Shown here piece by piece: positions 26,601 through 35,165 of a DNA stretch of 64,000 nucleotides. This DNA is from Pseudomonas iridis (GTDB taxonomy: Bacteria > Pseudomonadota > Gammaproteobacteria > Pseudomonadales > Pseudomonadaceae), in the NCBI RefSeq assembly GCF_017980685.1, contig NZ_JACXXO010000014.1:62001-126000 (forward strand). Reading direction: 5' to 3'. The notes beneath the pieces were generated by a model. The model was not told the DNA's origin. It did not search any database and was given only the letters and a program-made list of their open reading frames with translations. Positions within the stretch are counted from its first letter, which is position 1. Every line of letters starts with the position of its first letter. The position numbers and the translations under genes are program-made.

Positions 26601-27433
26601 ATCGTCGCGGCAACGTCTGGGGCAAACCTCTGGACGGTTTCAGGCATAACGCTTCATTGCCATTGCCTTACCCGACAAAGACCTTGCCGGAGAGCTATTC
26701 GCGAAGCTTCATCGACCAAAGTCTGCCGCGTGCGCGAGCGAAAATTGATAACGCCCTTACAGCCATAAGCCGTCATGACTTCAAACGCGATTGCAGTCGA
26801 GTGATGAAAATTTTATTCGGGGACTCGTCATCGGTAGCCTTAGATCGTTTGATTATCTACCTGCGCTTGATCCGCTTCGATTTTGCCGGGTTTTCGCTAA
26901 GCAATATTGTGCTTGACGCCATCAAGGAGAACGAAACTATCGCCGCATTCGATGTTAACGCTTATAAACGCTGGAAAAATGAAGGCGCAACCAATGGGGC
27001 TGATCAGGCTTTTGTTGAAATATATACAAAAAACCTCAACAAACATTTCATTAGCCTGGGCTTTAATCATGACGTCGTAGCCGATGATCTGATTCACGAG
27101 TTATTCCATGCGAGCGCGCAGACGGACGATGTGGGCTACGCGACTGACGCGCAGGCAGACAAGGCCGAAGGACAGCAACTGGATGTGGCAACACTGCTCA
27201 ATATTGCATCGGGCTGTCTGCCGGTGTCAGAAGGCAGCACGGTTTGTCATGCGCCATCCAAAGCCTTTGAAAATGCAGATTCGCTGGCGATGGCCACTTC
27301 ACTTCTGAGCCAGCTTTGCACAGACAAAGTGACGTTCGACCGCAATATGGCGGACATCACCAGTGCTCTTGAAGCCAGTGGCGCAAACGCCATTACCGAG
27401 CCGGTTATTATCACTCTGAACAAGCCAGCGTGA
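23666..27433 (+). CDS. Large toxin-like protein with C-terminal aspzincin-type metalloprotease signature
   Basis: 1255 residues, AT-richer than its neighbours, suggesting transfer. No signal peptide. The long N-terminal and middle region resembles large Pseudomonas dermonecrotic-toxin-like proteins, with a hydrophobic stretch near residues 840-890 (GIGLVGTVAGASSK, AFTSAISLLNPLDGVPSG). Near the C-terminus are HELFH (1144-1148), TDDVGY (1153-1158) and NADS (1203-1206), matching the order HExxH, TDxxY, NADS of Lys-specific metallo-endopeptidases (aspzincins). A probable delivered or contact toxin; family naming of the N-part is from memory. No immunity or secretion gene is adjacent. Confidence 0.75.
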   Translation: MDFKKTNKIFQSSTKALAELNGKLAADATEYLRVIDELELALEEIKEDQVINWYAREIALQPGSSIYEIYNPGRLLLNDFLQKNFVIGMINRVGAREHDGLVRVGPDGKFEVYGPDGWIDVRARTILGVYEEYTTPLKLIADISRAAGGYVWPDLDMTLDQWFRFHEIDPPKNNAEVRNLIALLKFDPVVDDSVNYWEHFQGGGQGLLKLTQDEFSEIRRATAKITLGKKLLTTLHSINGRPRITHENAARQIKNLVTHTGSLVIARRYLEELEWFGANAQEEVSESVLAQLLITAILLDLDTSIDQSIQRGRVAGFDLYAAINVERHASSVLQDLSSFLHTKKWVDAALAPLAAHMLLTRIAPEFLVSGVPSSVTLGSIAWINFSRGVTLVNAVKTGAAQVMTYTQIMAYADLHPVSDAQRHLRDLTMIDPIVDWALLNQVVTRAELDRTEEATTKRAIAAFEQHAEKFSQIAKAFSTVLPDRAKIARAALSVAAPGCDTLDEKALSEEGGQQIMSMVDLHQSGDLVTGKWDRRTVRLITNGVPRPAINYNPSGVSLFKHYPQLLALKSCDEEMDRQLAVYRSDLDEAMLTTVKMALALMPDTDLHAFMNAKIHFLTVRGSAIYTVTKRIGGPLNKEFQKETLQSRDAATGRFGVVMFATYNNAVICYELFTARGEFQKNDALGELIVRQQTLQQRSRMNRPADLTSQLPFTSLQLLPLNVKCYTHGVAPDASISSSMAFIDNFGALPEPQTTANPKMGFYQRINDPDVARIAEFIVTHRPFLNARELRELVRVPTPLELSREESERLITYFIDLVVPFKRCIEDITSGQHDKVVDGIYGCLMDGIGLVGTVAGASSKVLSISAKTISTTAKAARFTMLAFTSAISLLNPLDGVPSGIQLGGKLVHKGFLRFNKNSHALIAKANKQLRSLRPRQHPHVLLDSNGNAQFALGTWRPRGVASDAVAILAVRRDNKWYALNRRGNVWGKPLDGFRHNASLPLPYPTKTLPESYSRSFIDQSLPRARAKIDNALTAISRHDFKRDCSRVMKILFGDSSSVALDRLIIYLRLIRFDFAGFSLSNIVLDAIKENETIAAFDVNAYKRWKNEGATNGADQAFVEIYTKNLNKHFISLGFNHDVVADDLIHELFHASAQTDDVGYATDAQADKAEGQQLDVATLLNIASGCLPVSEGSTVCHAPSKAFENADSLAMATSLLSQLCTDKVTFDRNMADITSALEASGANAITEPVIITLNKPA

Positions 27434-27471
27434 TTATGCAGGCCGCGATCTGACTTCACTGCCAGGCCGAA

Positions 27472-29427
27472 TCAATCCGCCAGTTCAGGCCGATCCCGAA
27501 ACTGCTCCAGCGCTTCGGGATTGGCCAATGCATCGGTGTTTTTCACCGGCTGGCCGTGCACTACGTTCCTCACGGCCAGTTCCACCACCTTGCCACTGAT
27601 CGTGCGTGGAATGTCCGTGACGGCAACAATCTTCGCCGGCACATGCCGCGGTGTAGCGCTGGCGCGGATCACCTGGCGAATCTGCGCTTGCAGGCTATCG
27701 TCGAGTACCGCGCCGTCCTGCAACCGCACAAACAACACCACCCGCACATCGTCCTGCCATTGCTGCCCGATCGCTACGCTGTCGAGCACTTGCGGGACTT
27801 TTTCAACCTGCCGATAAATTTCCGCCGTACCGATGCGCACGCCGCCCGGATTGAGCACGGCGTCGGAGCGGCCGTGAATCATCATTGCGCCGTGGGGCAA
27901 CTCTTCGGCGTAATCACCTTGCGCCCAGACTCCGGGGAACAGGCTGAAATAGGATTTGCGCAGCTTCTCGCCCTCCGGGTCATTCCACAGGCCGATCGGC
28001 ATCGCCGGGAAGTGCCGGGTGCACACCAACTCGCCTTTTTCACCGATCACCGGCTGACCTGCGTCGTTCCACACTTCAACCGCCATGCCCAGGCTCTTGC
28101 CCATGATCTCGCCGCGCCGCACGGGGGATAGCGGATTGCCGTTAACAAAGCAGGAAACGATATCGGTGCCACCGGACATCGAGGCCAGGCAGACGTCCGG
28201 TTTGAAGTCGCGGTAGACGAAATCGTAGCTCTGCGGCGACAAGGCTGAGCCGGTGCAGAGCAGGGTATTCAGGGCGCTCAGATCATGGCTTTCGCGGGGC
28301 TTGAGGCCACTGCTTTCCAGGGTTGCGAGGAATTTCGGGCTGGTGCCGAATACGCTGACGCGCTCATCTTCCAGCAGATCCAGCAAACGCTCGGGACCTG
28401 GGTGAAAGGGCGAGCCGTCATACAGCACCACGGCGCTGCCGACCGCGAGGGCCGACACCAGCCAGTTCCACATCATCCAGCCGCACGTTGTGTAGTAGAA
28501 CAAGCGGTCGCCGGGACCGAGGTCGACGTGCAATCCATGTTCCTTCACGTGTTGCAGCAGCACGCCGCCGGTGCTGTGCACGATGCATTTCGGCACGCCG
28601 GTGGTGCCGCTGGAATACAGCACGTACAGCGGGTGGGCGAACGGCACCGGGACGAAGAACGGCTCGCCGCCCGGCGTGTAGAAATCATCCCAGCGCGTGA
28701 CATCGGCGTGCGTTCGATAATCTTCCACGCGAGCCTGCGAGCGCGCGTAAGGCACGATGATCAGCTGTTGCAGCGACGGCAGTTGCTCAAGGATTTCATT
28801 GAGCTTGGTCGTCTGGTCGATCTCTTTGCCGGCATAGCGATAGCCGGCGCAGGTGATCAGCACTTTCGGCTCGATCTGGCCGAAGCGGTCGATCACGCCA
28901 TGGGTGCCGAAGTCCGGTGATGAGCATGACCAGATCGCGCCGAGGCTGGTGGTCGCGAGCATCGCCACCAGGGTCTGCCAGGTGTTTGGCATGCACGCCG
29001 CAACCCGGTCGCCGAGGCCAACGCCAGCCGCTTGCAGGCTGGCCTGAAACCCCGCGACCTGGCGGGCCAGCTCAGCCCAGGTCAATTGCTCGCGCTGACC
29101 ATTTTCCGCCACGCTCACGACCGCCACCGCATCATCGCGTCGGCGCAACAGGTGCTCGGCAAAATTCAGCGTTGCTCCGGGAAACCACTCGGCGCTGGGC
29201 ATTTTCGCGCCTTCGCGCAGCACGGCGTCGGGCTGGGTATGGAAACTGATGTCGAAGAAATCAACGATGGCCTGCCAGAACACTTCGCGCTGATCGATGC
29301 TCCACTGATGCAGGGCAGGGTAGTCGCCAAGGCTCAGCGAATGGCGCTGATTGACGGAGCGTCGGAACGCGTCCATGCGCGATTTGGCGATGCGGCTGGC
29401 GTCGGGTTGCCAGAGGATGTCGGACAT
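27472..29427 (-). CDS. Acetoacetyl-CoA synthetase
   Basis: 651-residue AMP-forming synthetase that activates acetoacetate. Motifs: SSGTTGVPKCIVHSTGGVLL (P-loop), GWMMWNWLVSAL, GGTDIVSCFVNGN and C-terminal PRTISGKVVELAVRN with the catalytic Lys. Length and AIWSCSSPDFG fit acetoacetyl-CoA rather than acetyl-CoA synthetase. The ATG at 29425-29427 (MSDILWQPDAS) is the true start; the longer frame reads through a REP doublet. Third gene of the GntP-HbdH-AacS set for hydroxybutyrate use. Confidence 0.92.
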   Translation of the reverse strand: MSDILWQPDASRIAKSRMDAFRRSVNQRHSLSLGDYPALHQWSIDQREVFWQAIVDFFDISFHTQPDAVLREGAKMPSAEWFPGATLNFAEHLLRRRDDAVAVVSVAENGQREQLTWAELARQVAGFQASLQAAGVGLGDRVAACMPNTWQTLVAMLATTSLGAIWSCSSPDFGTHGVIDRFGQIEPKVLITCAGYRYAGKEIDQTTKLNEILEQLPSLQQLIIVPYARSQARVEDYRTHADVTRWDDFYTPGGEPFFVPVPFAHPLYVLYSSGTTGVPKCIVHSTGGVLLQHVKEHGLHVDLGPGDRLFYYTTCGWMMWNWLVSALAVGSAVVLYDGSPFHPGPERLLDLLEDERVSVFGTSPKFLATLESSGLKPRESHDLSALNTLLCTGSALSPQSYDFVYRDFKPDVCLASMSGGTDIVSCFVNGNPLSPVRRGEIMGKSLGMAVEVWNDAGQPVIGEKGELVCTRHFPAMPIGLWNDPEGEKLRKSYFSLFPGVWAQGDYAEELPHGAMMIHGRSDAVLNPGGVRIGTAEIYRQVEKVPQVLDSVAIGQQWQDDVRVVLFVRLQDGAVLDDSLQAQIRQVIRASATPRHVPAKIVAVTDIPRTISGKVVELAVRNVVHGQPVKNTDALANPEALEQFRDRPELAD

Positions 29428-29462
29428 TGGTTTGCCTCTTGTTTTGTTGTTCATGCACATCA

Positions 29463-29556
29463 CCTGTGGGAGCGAGCCTGTTCGCGAAAGCATTCTGTCA
29501 GTGAATGCATACGGGACTGACACACCGCCTTCGCGAGCAGGCTCGCTCCCCCAAGG
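29463..29556. repeat. REP doublet inside the hydroxybutyrate operon
   Basis: CCTGTGGGAGCGAGCCTGTT at 29464 and inverted AGCAGGCTCGCTCCCCCAAG near 29537-29556; same ~93-base type as the unit inside cobN. It occupies the gap between HbdH and AacS genes. Confidence 0.9.
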
Positions 29557-29575
29557 AGAATGGCTGCGCGAAAAC

Positions 29576-30349
29576 TTACTGCGCCAACCACCCACCATCA
29601 ATATTCCACGCCGCGCCACGGACCTGGCTGCCAGCCTCGCTGCACAGAAACAACACCAGATCACCCAGATGCTGCGGGGTGACGAATTCCAATGACGGCT
29701 GTTTCTCTGCCAGCAAATCATGTTGCGCCTGCTGCGGGTCGATGCCCTTGGCTGCGCGATCATCGATCTGCTTCTGCACCAGCGGCGTCAACACCCAACC
29801 CGGGCAGATAGCGTTGCAGGTGACGTTACTGGTCGCAGTTTCCAGGCCGACCACTTTGGTCAGCCCGATCACGCCATGTTTGGCCGCGACATAAGCCGCT
29901 TTGCCCGTCGAGCCAACCTGGCCGTGGACCGAGGCAATGTTGATGATTCGCCCCCAGCCCTTGGCGCGCATGCCCGGCAAGCTCAGGCGAGTGCTGTGGA
30001 ACACCGAAGAAAGATTGATGGCGATGATCGAATCCCAGCGCTCGATCGGAAATTCTTCCACCGCCGCGACGTGCTGGATACCGGCGTTATTGACCAGAAT
30101 GTCGACGCCGCCGAACTCGTGCTCGGCGTACGCGATCATCTCGGTGATTTGCGCCGGGTCGCTGACGTCGGCCGGATGATGGCCGACCTTGCCGCCGTAC
30201 TGCGCCACTTCGGCAATCACTTTGGCGGCATCACCGAAACCATTGAGAATCACGTTGGCCCCAGCCTTGGCCAGCGCAAGGGCAATGCCCAGGCCGATGC
30301 CGCTGGTGGAGCCGGTAACCAGTGCGGTTTTGCCCGAAAGAGTCGTCAT
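29576..30349 (-). CDS. hbdH: 3-hydroxybutyrate dehydrogenase
   Basis: 257-residue short-chain dehydrogenase oxidising D-3-hydroxybutyrate to acetoacetate with NAD+. TGSTSGIGLGIA (Rossmann), NNAGIQHVAAVEEFP, active-site Tyr in GKAAYVAAKHG, CNAICPGWVLTPLVQKQI; the last two are typical of BdhA/HbdH. Ends WNIDGGWLAQ. The ATG at 30347-30349 (MTTLSGK) lies 7 bases after the GntP stop, so they share a transcript. Confidence 0.93.
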   Translation of the reverse strand: MTTLSGKTALVTGSTSGIGLGIALALAKAGANVILNGFGDAAKVIAEVAQYGGKVGHHPADVSDPAQITEMIAYAEHEFGGVDILVNNAGIQHVAAVEEFPIERWDSIIAINLSSVFHSTRLSLPGMRAKGWGRIINIASVHGQVGSTGKAAYVAAKHGVIGLTKVVGLETATSNVTCNAICPGWVLTPLVQKQIDDRAAKGIDPQQAQHDLLAEKQPSLEFVTPQHLGDLVLFLCSEAGSQVRGAAWNIDGGWLAQ

Positions 30350-30356
30350 CAATACC

Positions 30357-31748
30357 TCACACAATGCCAGTGGCGTAGAAAGTGCCGATCACCACGAAAA
30401 CCGCCAGGGTCTTGATCAGCGTAATACAGAAAATGTCTTTATAGGCTTCGCGGTGGGTCAGACCGGTAACCGCCAGCAGCGTGATCACCGCGCCGTTATG
30501 CGGCAGGGTGTCCATGCCGCCGCTGGCCATCGCGGCCACGCGGTGCAGCACTTCCAGCGGAATGTTCGCCGCGTTCGCCGCGCTGATGAACTGCTCCGAC
30601 ATCGCCGCCAGGGCAATGCTCATACCGCCGGAGGCCGAACCGGTAATACCGGCGAGCAAGGTCACGGTGATCGCTTCGTTGACCAGCGGATTGGGGATTT
30701 GCTTGAGCCAGTCGGCCAGCACCAGAAACCCCGGCAGCGAGGCGATCACCGCGCCGAAACCGTATTCGGAGGCGGTGTTCATGGCGGCCAGCAGCGCGCC
30801 GCTGACCGCGCTTTTACTGCCCTCGGCCAGTTTGCTGCGAATCGCTTTAAAGCCGAACACCAGCACCATGAGGATGCCGATCAGCAACGCCGCTTGTACC
30901 GCCCAGATCGCCGTCAGTTTGGCGATTTCAGTGGTGACCGGCGTGGCCATGCCCGGCAGCGCGAGGCTGTGGGTCTTGCCGTACCACTGCGGAATCCACT
31001 GGGTGAACAGCAGGTTCATGATGCCCACTGCCAGCAGCGGCGACAGCGCAAGCCACGGGTTTGGCAGCTTCAGGTCTTCGGCCGTTTCCGGCTCGTTGCG
31101 CAGCTCGGTGCCATAACCTTCACCGGCACGCTGGGCCTTGTTGCGCTGACGCTGCAGGAACAGCATGCCGGCGCAAAACACGAAAATCGTGCCGATCACA
31201 CCCAGCCACGGCGCTGCCCACGCGGTGGTATTGAAGAAGGTGCTGGGAATAATGTTCTGGATCTGCGGCGTGCCGGGCAGGGCATCCATGGTGAACGAAA
31301 ACGCGCCGAGGGCGATGGTCGCCGGGATCAGACGCTTGGGGATATTGCTCTGGCGAAACATCTCCGCGGCAAACGGATAAACCGCAAACACCACGACGAA
31401 CAGCGAAACGCCACCGTAGGTGAGCACGGCGCAAACCAGCACGATGACCAGCATGGCCTGCTTGGTGCCAAGCAGGCGAATCGCTGCAGCGACGATAGAA
31501 CGCGAAAATCCGGACAGCTCAATCAACTTGCCGAACACGGCGCCGAGCAGGAAGACGGGAAAGTACAGTTTGATGAAACCGACCATTTTTTCCATGAACA
31601 CCCCGGTGAAGGCAGGGGCGACGGCGGAAGGGTCGGTCAACAGGACCGCACCGAGGGCGGCAATCGGGGCAAAAAGGATAACGCTGTAGCCACGGTAGGC
31701 GGCGAGCATCAACAGCGCGAGGGCTGCCAAGGCAATGATCACACTCAT
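30357..31748 (-). CDS. GntP family permease, probable hydroxybutyrate transporter
   Basis: 463-residue inner-membrane permease with about 12 helices. Typical GntP parts: NIIPSTFFNTTAWAAP, GGMSIALAAM and the C-terminal SGGMDTLPHNGAVITLLAVT. Genomic linkage to HbdH and AacS points to D-3-hydroxybutyrate as substrate rather than gluconate. Ribosome site GGAGAG precedes ATG 31748. A sigma-54 promoter lies 59 bases upstream. Confidence 0.9.
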   Translation of the reverse strand: MSVIIALAALALLMLAAYRGYSVILFAPIAALGAVLLTDPSAVAPAFTGVFMEKMVGFIKLYFPVFLLGAVFGKLIELSGFSRSIVAAAIRLLGTKQAMLVIVLVCAVLTYGGVSLFVVVFAVYPFAAEMFRQSNIPKRLIPATIALGAFSFTMDALPGTPQIQNIIPSTFFNTTAWAAPWLGVIGTIFVFCAGMLFLQRQRNKAQRAGEGYGTELRNEPETAEDLKLPNPWLALSPLLAVGIMNLLFTQWIPQWYGKTHSLALPGMATPVTTEIAKLTAIWAVQAALLIGILMVLVFGFKAIRSKLAEGSKSAVSGALLAAMNTASEYGFGAVIASLPGFLVLADWLKQIPNPLVNEAITVTLLAGITGSASGGMSIALAAMSEQFISAANAANIPLEVLHRVAAMASGGMDTLPHNGAVITLLAVTGLTHREAYKDIFCITLIKTLAVFVVIGTFYATGIV

Positions 31749-31806
31749 GGTGTGTCTCTCCAGAATTGTTATTTTTGTGGTTGAAACAGGTGTGGGAGAG
31801 GCTTTA

Positions 31807-31821
31807 GCGAGTTTTGTGCCA
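31807..31821 (-). promoter_or_regulatory. Sigma-54 promoter of the hydroxybutyrate operon
   Basis: Minus strand TGGCAC (31821-31816), five bases, TCGC (31810-31807): one mismatch to TGGCAC-N5-TTGC with exact spacing. It precedes the GntP gene and is next to a sigma-54 activator gene, which supports it. Confidence 0.78.
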
Positions 31822-31884
31822 TATAGATAACTTGTTGAAATATATGGAAATTATTTTGAGTCGCGGGCATTAAATGAATGTTTT

Positions 31885-32034
31885 GTCTCTATTTTGAGAT
31901 GTTTTTTTGAATCAGCGGACGTCATCGCTGGCAAGCCAGCTCCCACAGGACTGCGATAAACCTGTGGGAGCTGGCTTGCCAGCGATGCTTTTGTTCTTGT
32001 CTTTATTTCGAGATGCATGTCTCTCTATTGAGAC
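31885..32034. promoter_or_regulatory. Three 16-bp activator sites (GTCTN-N6-GAGAY)
   Basis: Sites: GTCTCTATTTTGAGAT at 31885-31900, GTCTTTATTTCGAGAT at 31999-32014 and GTCTCTCTATTGAGAC at 32019-32034. Each has 5-bp inverted arms and a 6-base centre. The first is 64 bases upstream of the -24 box; the third overlaps the last codons of the activator gene. A REP doublet lies between the first and second. Likely bound by the product of 32025-33440. Confidence 0.75.
31921..31988. repeat. REP doublet splitting the activator sites
   Basis: GTCATCGCTGGCAAGCCAGC followed by TCCCACAGG, then inverted CCTGTGGGAGCTGGCTTGCC and AGCGATG. It sits between activator sites one and two. Confidence 0.9.
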
Positions 32035-33440
32035 TCGGTAATCCCCAGCGCCACCATCTTCTTGTACAACGTCGACCGCCCAAGCCCCAGCCGAGCCGCT
32101 GCCTCCGGCACCTTGCCCCCACATTGCACAAGCGCAGACTGGATCAATTGCCGGTCAAACCGTTCGCGAGCCTGGGCGAAAGTTTCCACGGCCAACGGTT
32201 CAACAACCGGCGCGCAGGTGCGCTCCACTGGCGTAAACGTACCGATTGCCGCACGAATGTCGACCTCTGAAAGCATCAAGTCATCGCTGAGCAGCGCCGC
32301 CCGTTCCAGCACGTTGCGCAGCTCGCGAATGTTGCCCGGCCAGGCATGCTGCGCGAGCAACGCCAAGGCTTCGCGGTGCAGGTCGTGCTGGCTGCGCAGC
32401 TCTTCGAGAATGGCTTCGCTGAGCGCTGGCAGGTCATCGAGCCTGTCCCGTAACGGCGGCACATTGATGGGCAATACGTTGAGTCGGTAATACAAGTCAG
32501 CGCGGAATTCACCGCGTTTGATTGCTGCTTGCAAGTCCGTCGATGTCGCGGCAATCACCCGGACATCGCTCTGGATCACTTCATTGGAGCCCACCGGCTC
32601 GAACTCTTTCTCTTGCAGCACGCGCAGCAGTTTGCTTTGCAGCGGCAACGGCATGTCGCCAATTTCATCGAGGAACAACGTGCCACCCTGGGCAATCTGC
32701 AGTTTGCCGGTGCGGCCCTTGCGGTCAGCTCCGGTGAAGGCGCCCGGTGCCGTGCCGAAAAACTCCGCTTCGAGCAGCGCCTCGGGGATCGCCGCACTGT
32801 TGATGCTGACAAACGCCTTGTGCGCCCGTGGCGAAGCACTGTGGATTGCTTGGGCCAACAGCTCTTTGCCGGTGCCCGTTTCGCCGAGCAACAGAACCGG
32901 CGAGTCGGTACTGGCGCTGCGGCGAGCGCGACGTTTGACTTCGAGGCTGGCGGCACTGGTGCCAATGAAGTGCGCAAAGTTGTACTTGGTCTGCCGCGCA
33001 CGCAGCAATGAACGGGTCGAGGCCAGTTCTTCCTGCATGCTCAGGTAGCGCTTGAGCATCGGCGACAGGGTGCGCAACTCATCAAACAGGGCGAAACCGA
33101 TTGCGCCGATCACCGTGCCGGCATCGTCGTGAATCGGCAGGCGCATCACCACCAACGGCTCTTTCGGCGTGTCCTGCATGTCCAGCAGAATCGGCCGGCC
33201 GCTGCGCACCACTTCACGCAACAGGCTGCCGGGGATCACGCTTTCGCAAGGCTTGCCGATCGCACCTGCAGCGGACTCCAGGCCGAAACGTCTGGCGTAG
33301 CGTTCGTTCATCCAGACGATGTTGGCGTCGCGATCGACAATCACCGTGCCTTCGCTCGATTGCTCGATGATCTCGAACAGCGAGCGGATCGCCAGGGTGC
33401 GAACCCGTTGGTAGTCCTTGAGGCTTTCGGTGGTGTTCAT
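32025..33440 (-). CDS. Sigma-54-dependent Fis family activator with PAS domain
   Basis: 471 residues: PAS sensor (about 15-135), AAA+ domain (about 165-390) with Walker A GETGTGKELLA, the sigma-54-contacting GAFTGA loop and Walker B GGTLFLDEIGDM, then a Fis-type helix-turn-helix at the C-terminus (GKVPEAAARLGLGRSTLYKK). No receiver domain, so it senses a ligand through PAS. Adjacent -24/-12 promoter and three palindromes indicate control of the GntP-HbdH-AacS operon. ATG at 33438-33440. Confidence 0.93.
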   Translation of the reverse strand: MNTTESLKDYQRVRTLAIRSLFEIIEQSSEGTVIVDRDANIVWMNERYARRFGLESAAGAIGKPCESVIPGSLLREVVRSGRPILLDMQDTPKEPLVVMRLPIHDDAGTVIGAIGFALFDELRTLSPMLKRYLSMQEELASTRSLLRARQTKYNFAHFIGTSAASLEVKRRARRSASTDSPVLLLGETGTGKELLAQAIHSASPRAHKAFVSINSAAIPEALLEAEFFGTAPGAFTGADRKGRTGKLQIAQGGTLFLDEIGDMPLPLQSKLLRVLQEKEFEPVGSNEVIQSDVRVIAATSTDLQAAIKRGEFRADLYYRLNVLPINVPPLRDRLDDLPALSEAILEELRSQHDLHREALALLAQHAWPGNIRELRNVLERAALLSDDLMLSEVDIRAAIGTFTPVERTCAPVVEPLAVETFAQARERFDRQLIQSALVQCGGKVPEAAARLGLGRSTLYKKMVALGITESQ

Positions 33441-33477
33441 GAAGGCTGATCCTGAATGTGTGTTACCAGCGATAGCC

Positions 33478-33552
33478 TCTTCGCGAGCAGGCTCGCTCCC
33501 ACAGGGGCATGCATTTCAACTGTGGGAGCTAGCTTGCTCGCGAATGCCGCGA
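33478..33552. repeat. REP doublet
   Basis: TCTTCGCGAGCAGGCTCGCT, then CCCACAGGGG, and inverted CTGTGGGAGCTAGCTTGCTC ending GCGAA. Between the activator gene (divergent end) and yejF. Confidence 0.9.
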
Positions 33553-33581
33553 CGCGGTTTCAAACCGGGCGCCAATTATGC

Positions 33582-35156
33582 CTAGCCCGGATGCGCGGCC
33601 GCCAACAGCTCTTTGGTATACGGGTGCTGCGGCGAATCGAATACCTCATGGCTCGCGCCACGTTCGACGACTTTACCGTCCTTGATCACGATCATGTCGT
33701 GTGCCAGAGCGCGGACGACGGCCAGGTCATGGCTGATAAACAGATAAGTCAGACCATGTTTTTCCTGCAGATCACGGAGCAGGGCGACCACTTGTTTCTG
33801 CACCGTGCGATCGAGTGCCGAGGTCGGTTCGTCGAGCAGAATCAGCGCCGGTTTCAGCACCAGCGCCCGGGCGATGGCGATACGTTGACGCTGGCCACCG
33901 GAAAACTCGTGGGGATAGCGATGACGGCTGTCCGGGTCGAGTCCGACTTCCTTGAGTACGCGGATCACTTGTTCATCGCATTCGTCAGCGGTGGATTCGC
34001 AATGCACTTCCAGGCCTTCGCTGATGATCTGCGCTACCGACATCCGAGGGCTGAGGCTGCCGAACGGATCCTGAAACACCACCTGCATCTGCCGACGCCA
34101 CGGCCGCAGTTGTTTCTGATTAAGGCCATCGAGCGCTGTGCCTTGAAATCGAATGCTGCCTTGCGAATCGAGCAAACGCAGAATTGCCTGACCCAGCGTC
34201 GACTTGCCCGAACCGGATTCGCCAACAATGCCCAGGGTCTTGCCGCGTTGAATGTTCAGGCTGATGCCGTCCACTGCGCGCAGGTACTGTTTGCGCTGAA
34301 ACAGCCCGCCACCGACGACGAATTCCACCTGCAGATCATCGACCTCCAGGACGTTTTCGCGCTCATCCCGGGGCAATGCTTCGCCATCTGGCTCGGCGTT
34401 GAGCAGCACGCAGCTGTAAGGATGCTTCGGCTCGGTGAACAGCGTTTCGCAGGGCGCCTGCTCGACAATCTCGCCGGCCTTCATCACGCAGACGCGCTGG
34501 GCGATGCTGCGCACCAGATTGAGGTCGTGGCTGATCAGCAGCAGCGACATGCCCAACCGCTGTTGCAGGGATTTGAGCAGCAGCAGGATCTTGCGCTGCA
34601 CGGTGACATCGAGGGCGGTGGTTGGCTCGTCGGCGATCAGCAACTCCGGTTCGCAGGCCAGCGCCATGGCAATCATCACCCGTTGTCGTTGGCCGCCAGA
34701 CAACTGATGCGGGTAGGCCTTGAGCCGCTCTTTGGGTTTCTGGATGCCCACCAGTCCGAGCAGCTCGATGATGCGTTTTTGCGCCTCTTTGCCACCGAGG
34801 CCGCGGTGCAGCAACAGCGTCTCGCCGATCTGCTTTTCGATGGTGTGCAGCGGATTGAGCGAGGTCATCGGCTCCTGAAAGATCATCGCAATGCGATTGC
34901 CGCGCAGTTCACGCAAGACCTTCGGCTCGGCGCCGAGCAGTTCCTGCCCGCGATAGCGAATGCTGCCGCTGGTGTGCGCGTCGCTTTCGGGGAGCAATTG
35001 CAGGATCGAATGCGCGGTTACCGATTTGCCCGAGCCGGACTCGCCGACCAGTGCCAGACATTCACCGGGGCGGATATCCAGGCACAAGTCGCGCACCACG
35101 GTCTGACCATGGAAGGCGACGTTCAGATTACGCATTTCAATCAGGTTGTCAGTCAT
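33582..35156 (-). CDS. yejF: Peptide ABC transporter, double ATPase YejF
   Basis: 524-residue duplicated ATP-binding protein. First half: GESGSGKSVTAHSIL, LSGGQRQRVMIAMAL, LLIADEPTTALD. Second half: GESGSGKSTLGQAIL, FSGGQRQRIAIARAL, LILLDEPTSALD. Each half ends with an oligopeptide-transporter C-terminal extension. Powers the YejABEF importer for peptides (in E. coli also microcin C). ATG at 35154-35156 chosen over a GTG two codons upstream. Last gene of the operon. Confidence 0.93.
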   Translation of the reverse strand: MTDNLIEMRNLNVAFHGQTVVRDLCLDIRPGECLALVGESGSGKSVTAHSILQLLPESDAHTSGSIRYRGQELLGAEPKVLRELRGNRIAMIFQEPMTSLNPLHTIEKQIGETLLLHRGLGGKEAQKRIIELLGLVGIQKPKERLKAYPHQLSGGQRQRVMIAMALACEPELLIADEPTTALDVTVQRKILLLLKSLQQRLGMSLLLISHDLNLVRSIAQRVCVMKAGEIVEQAPCETLFTEPKHPYSCVLLNAEPDGEALPRDERENVLEVDDLQVEFVVGGGLFQRKQYLRAVDGISLNIQRGKTLGIVGESGSGKSTLGQAILRLLDSQGSIRFQGTALDGLNQKQLRPWRRQMQVVFQDPFGSLSPRMSVAQIISEGLEVHCESTADECDEQVIRVLKEVGLDPDSRHRYPHEFSGGQRQRIAIARALVLKPALILLDEPTSALDRTVQKQVVALLRDLQEKHGLTYLFISHDLAVVRALAHDMIVIKDGKVVERGASHEVFDSPQHPYTKELLAAAHPG

Positions 35157-35165
35157 GGTCACGCT

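Noticed and set aside
27472..29763. 763-residue form of the acetoacetyl-CoA synthetase
   Set aside because: The extra N-terminus reads through a REP doublet (GSEPAREGG...SRTGSLPQ); the family start is MSDILWQPD at 29427.
30189..31784. 531-codon plus-strand open frame opposite the GntP permease
   Set aside because: Antisense shadow of a membrane protein gene; His/Arg/Gln-rich composition typical of such shadows.
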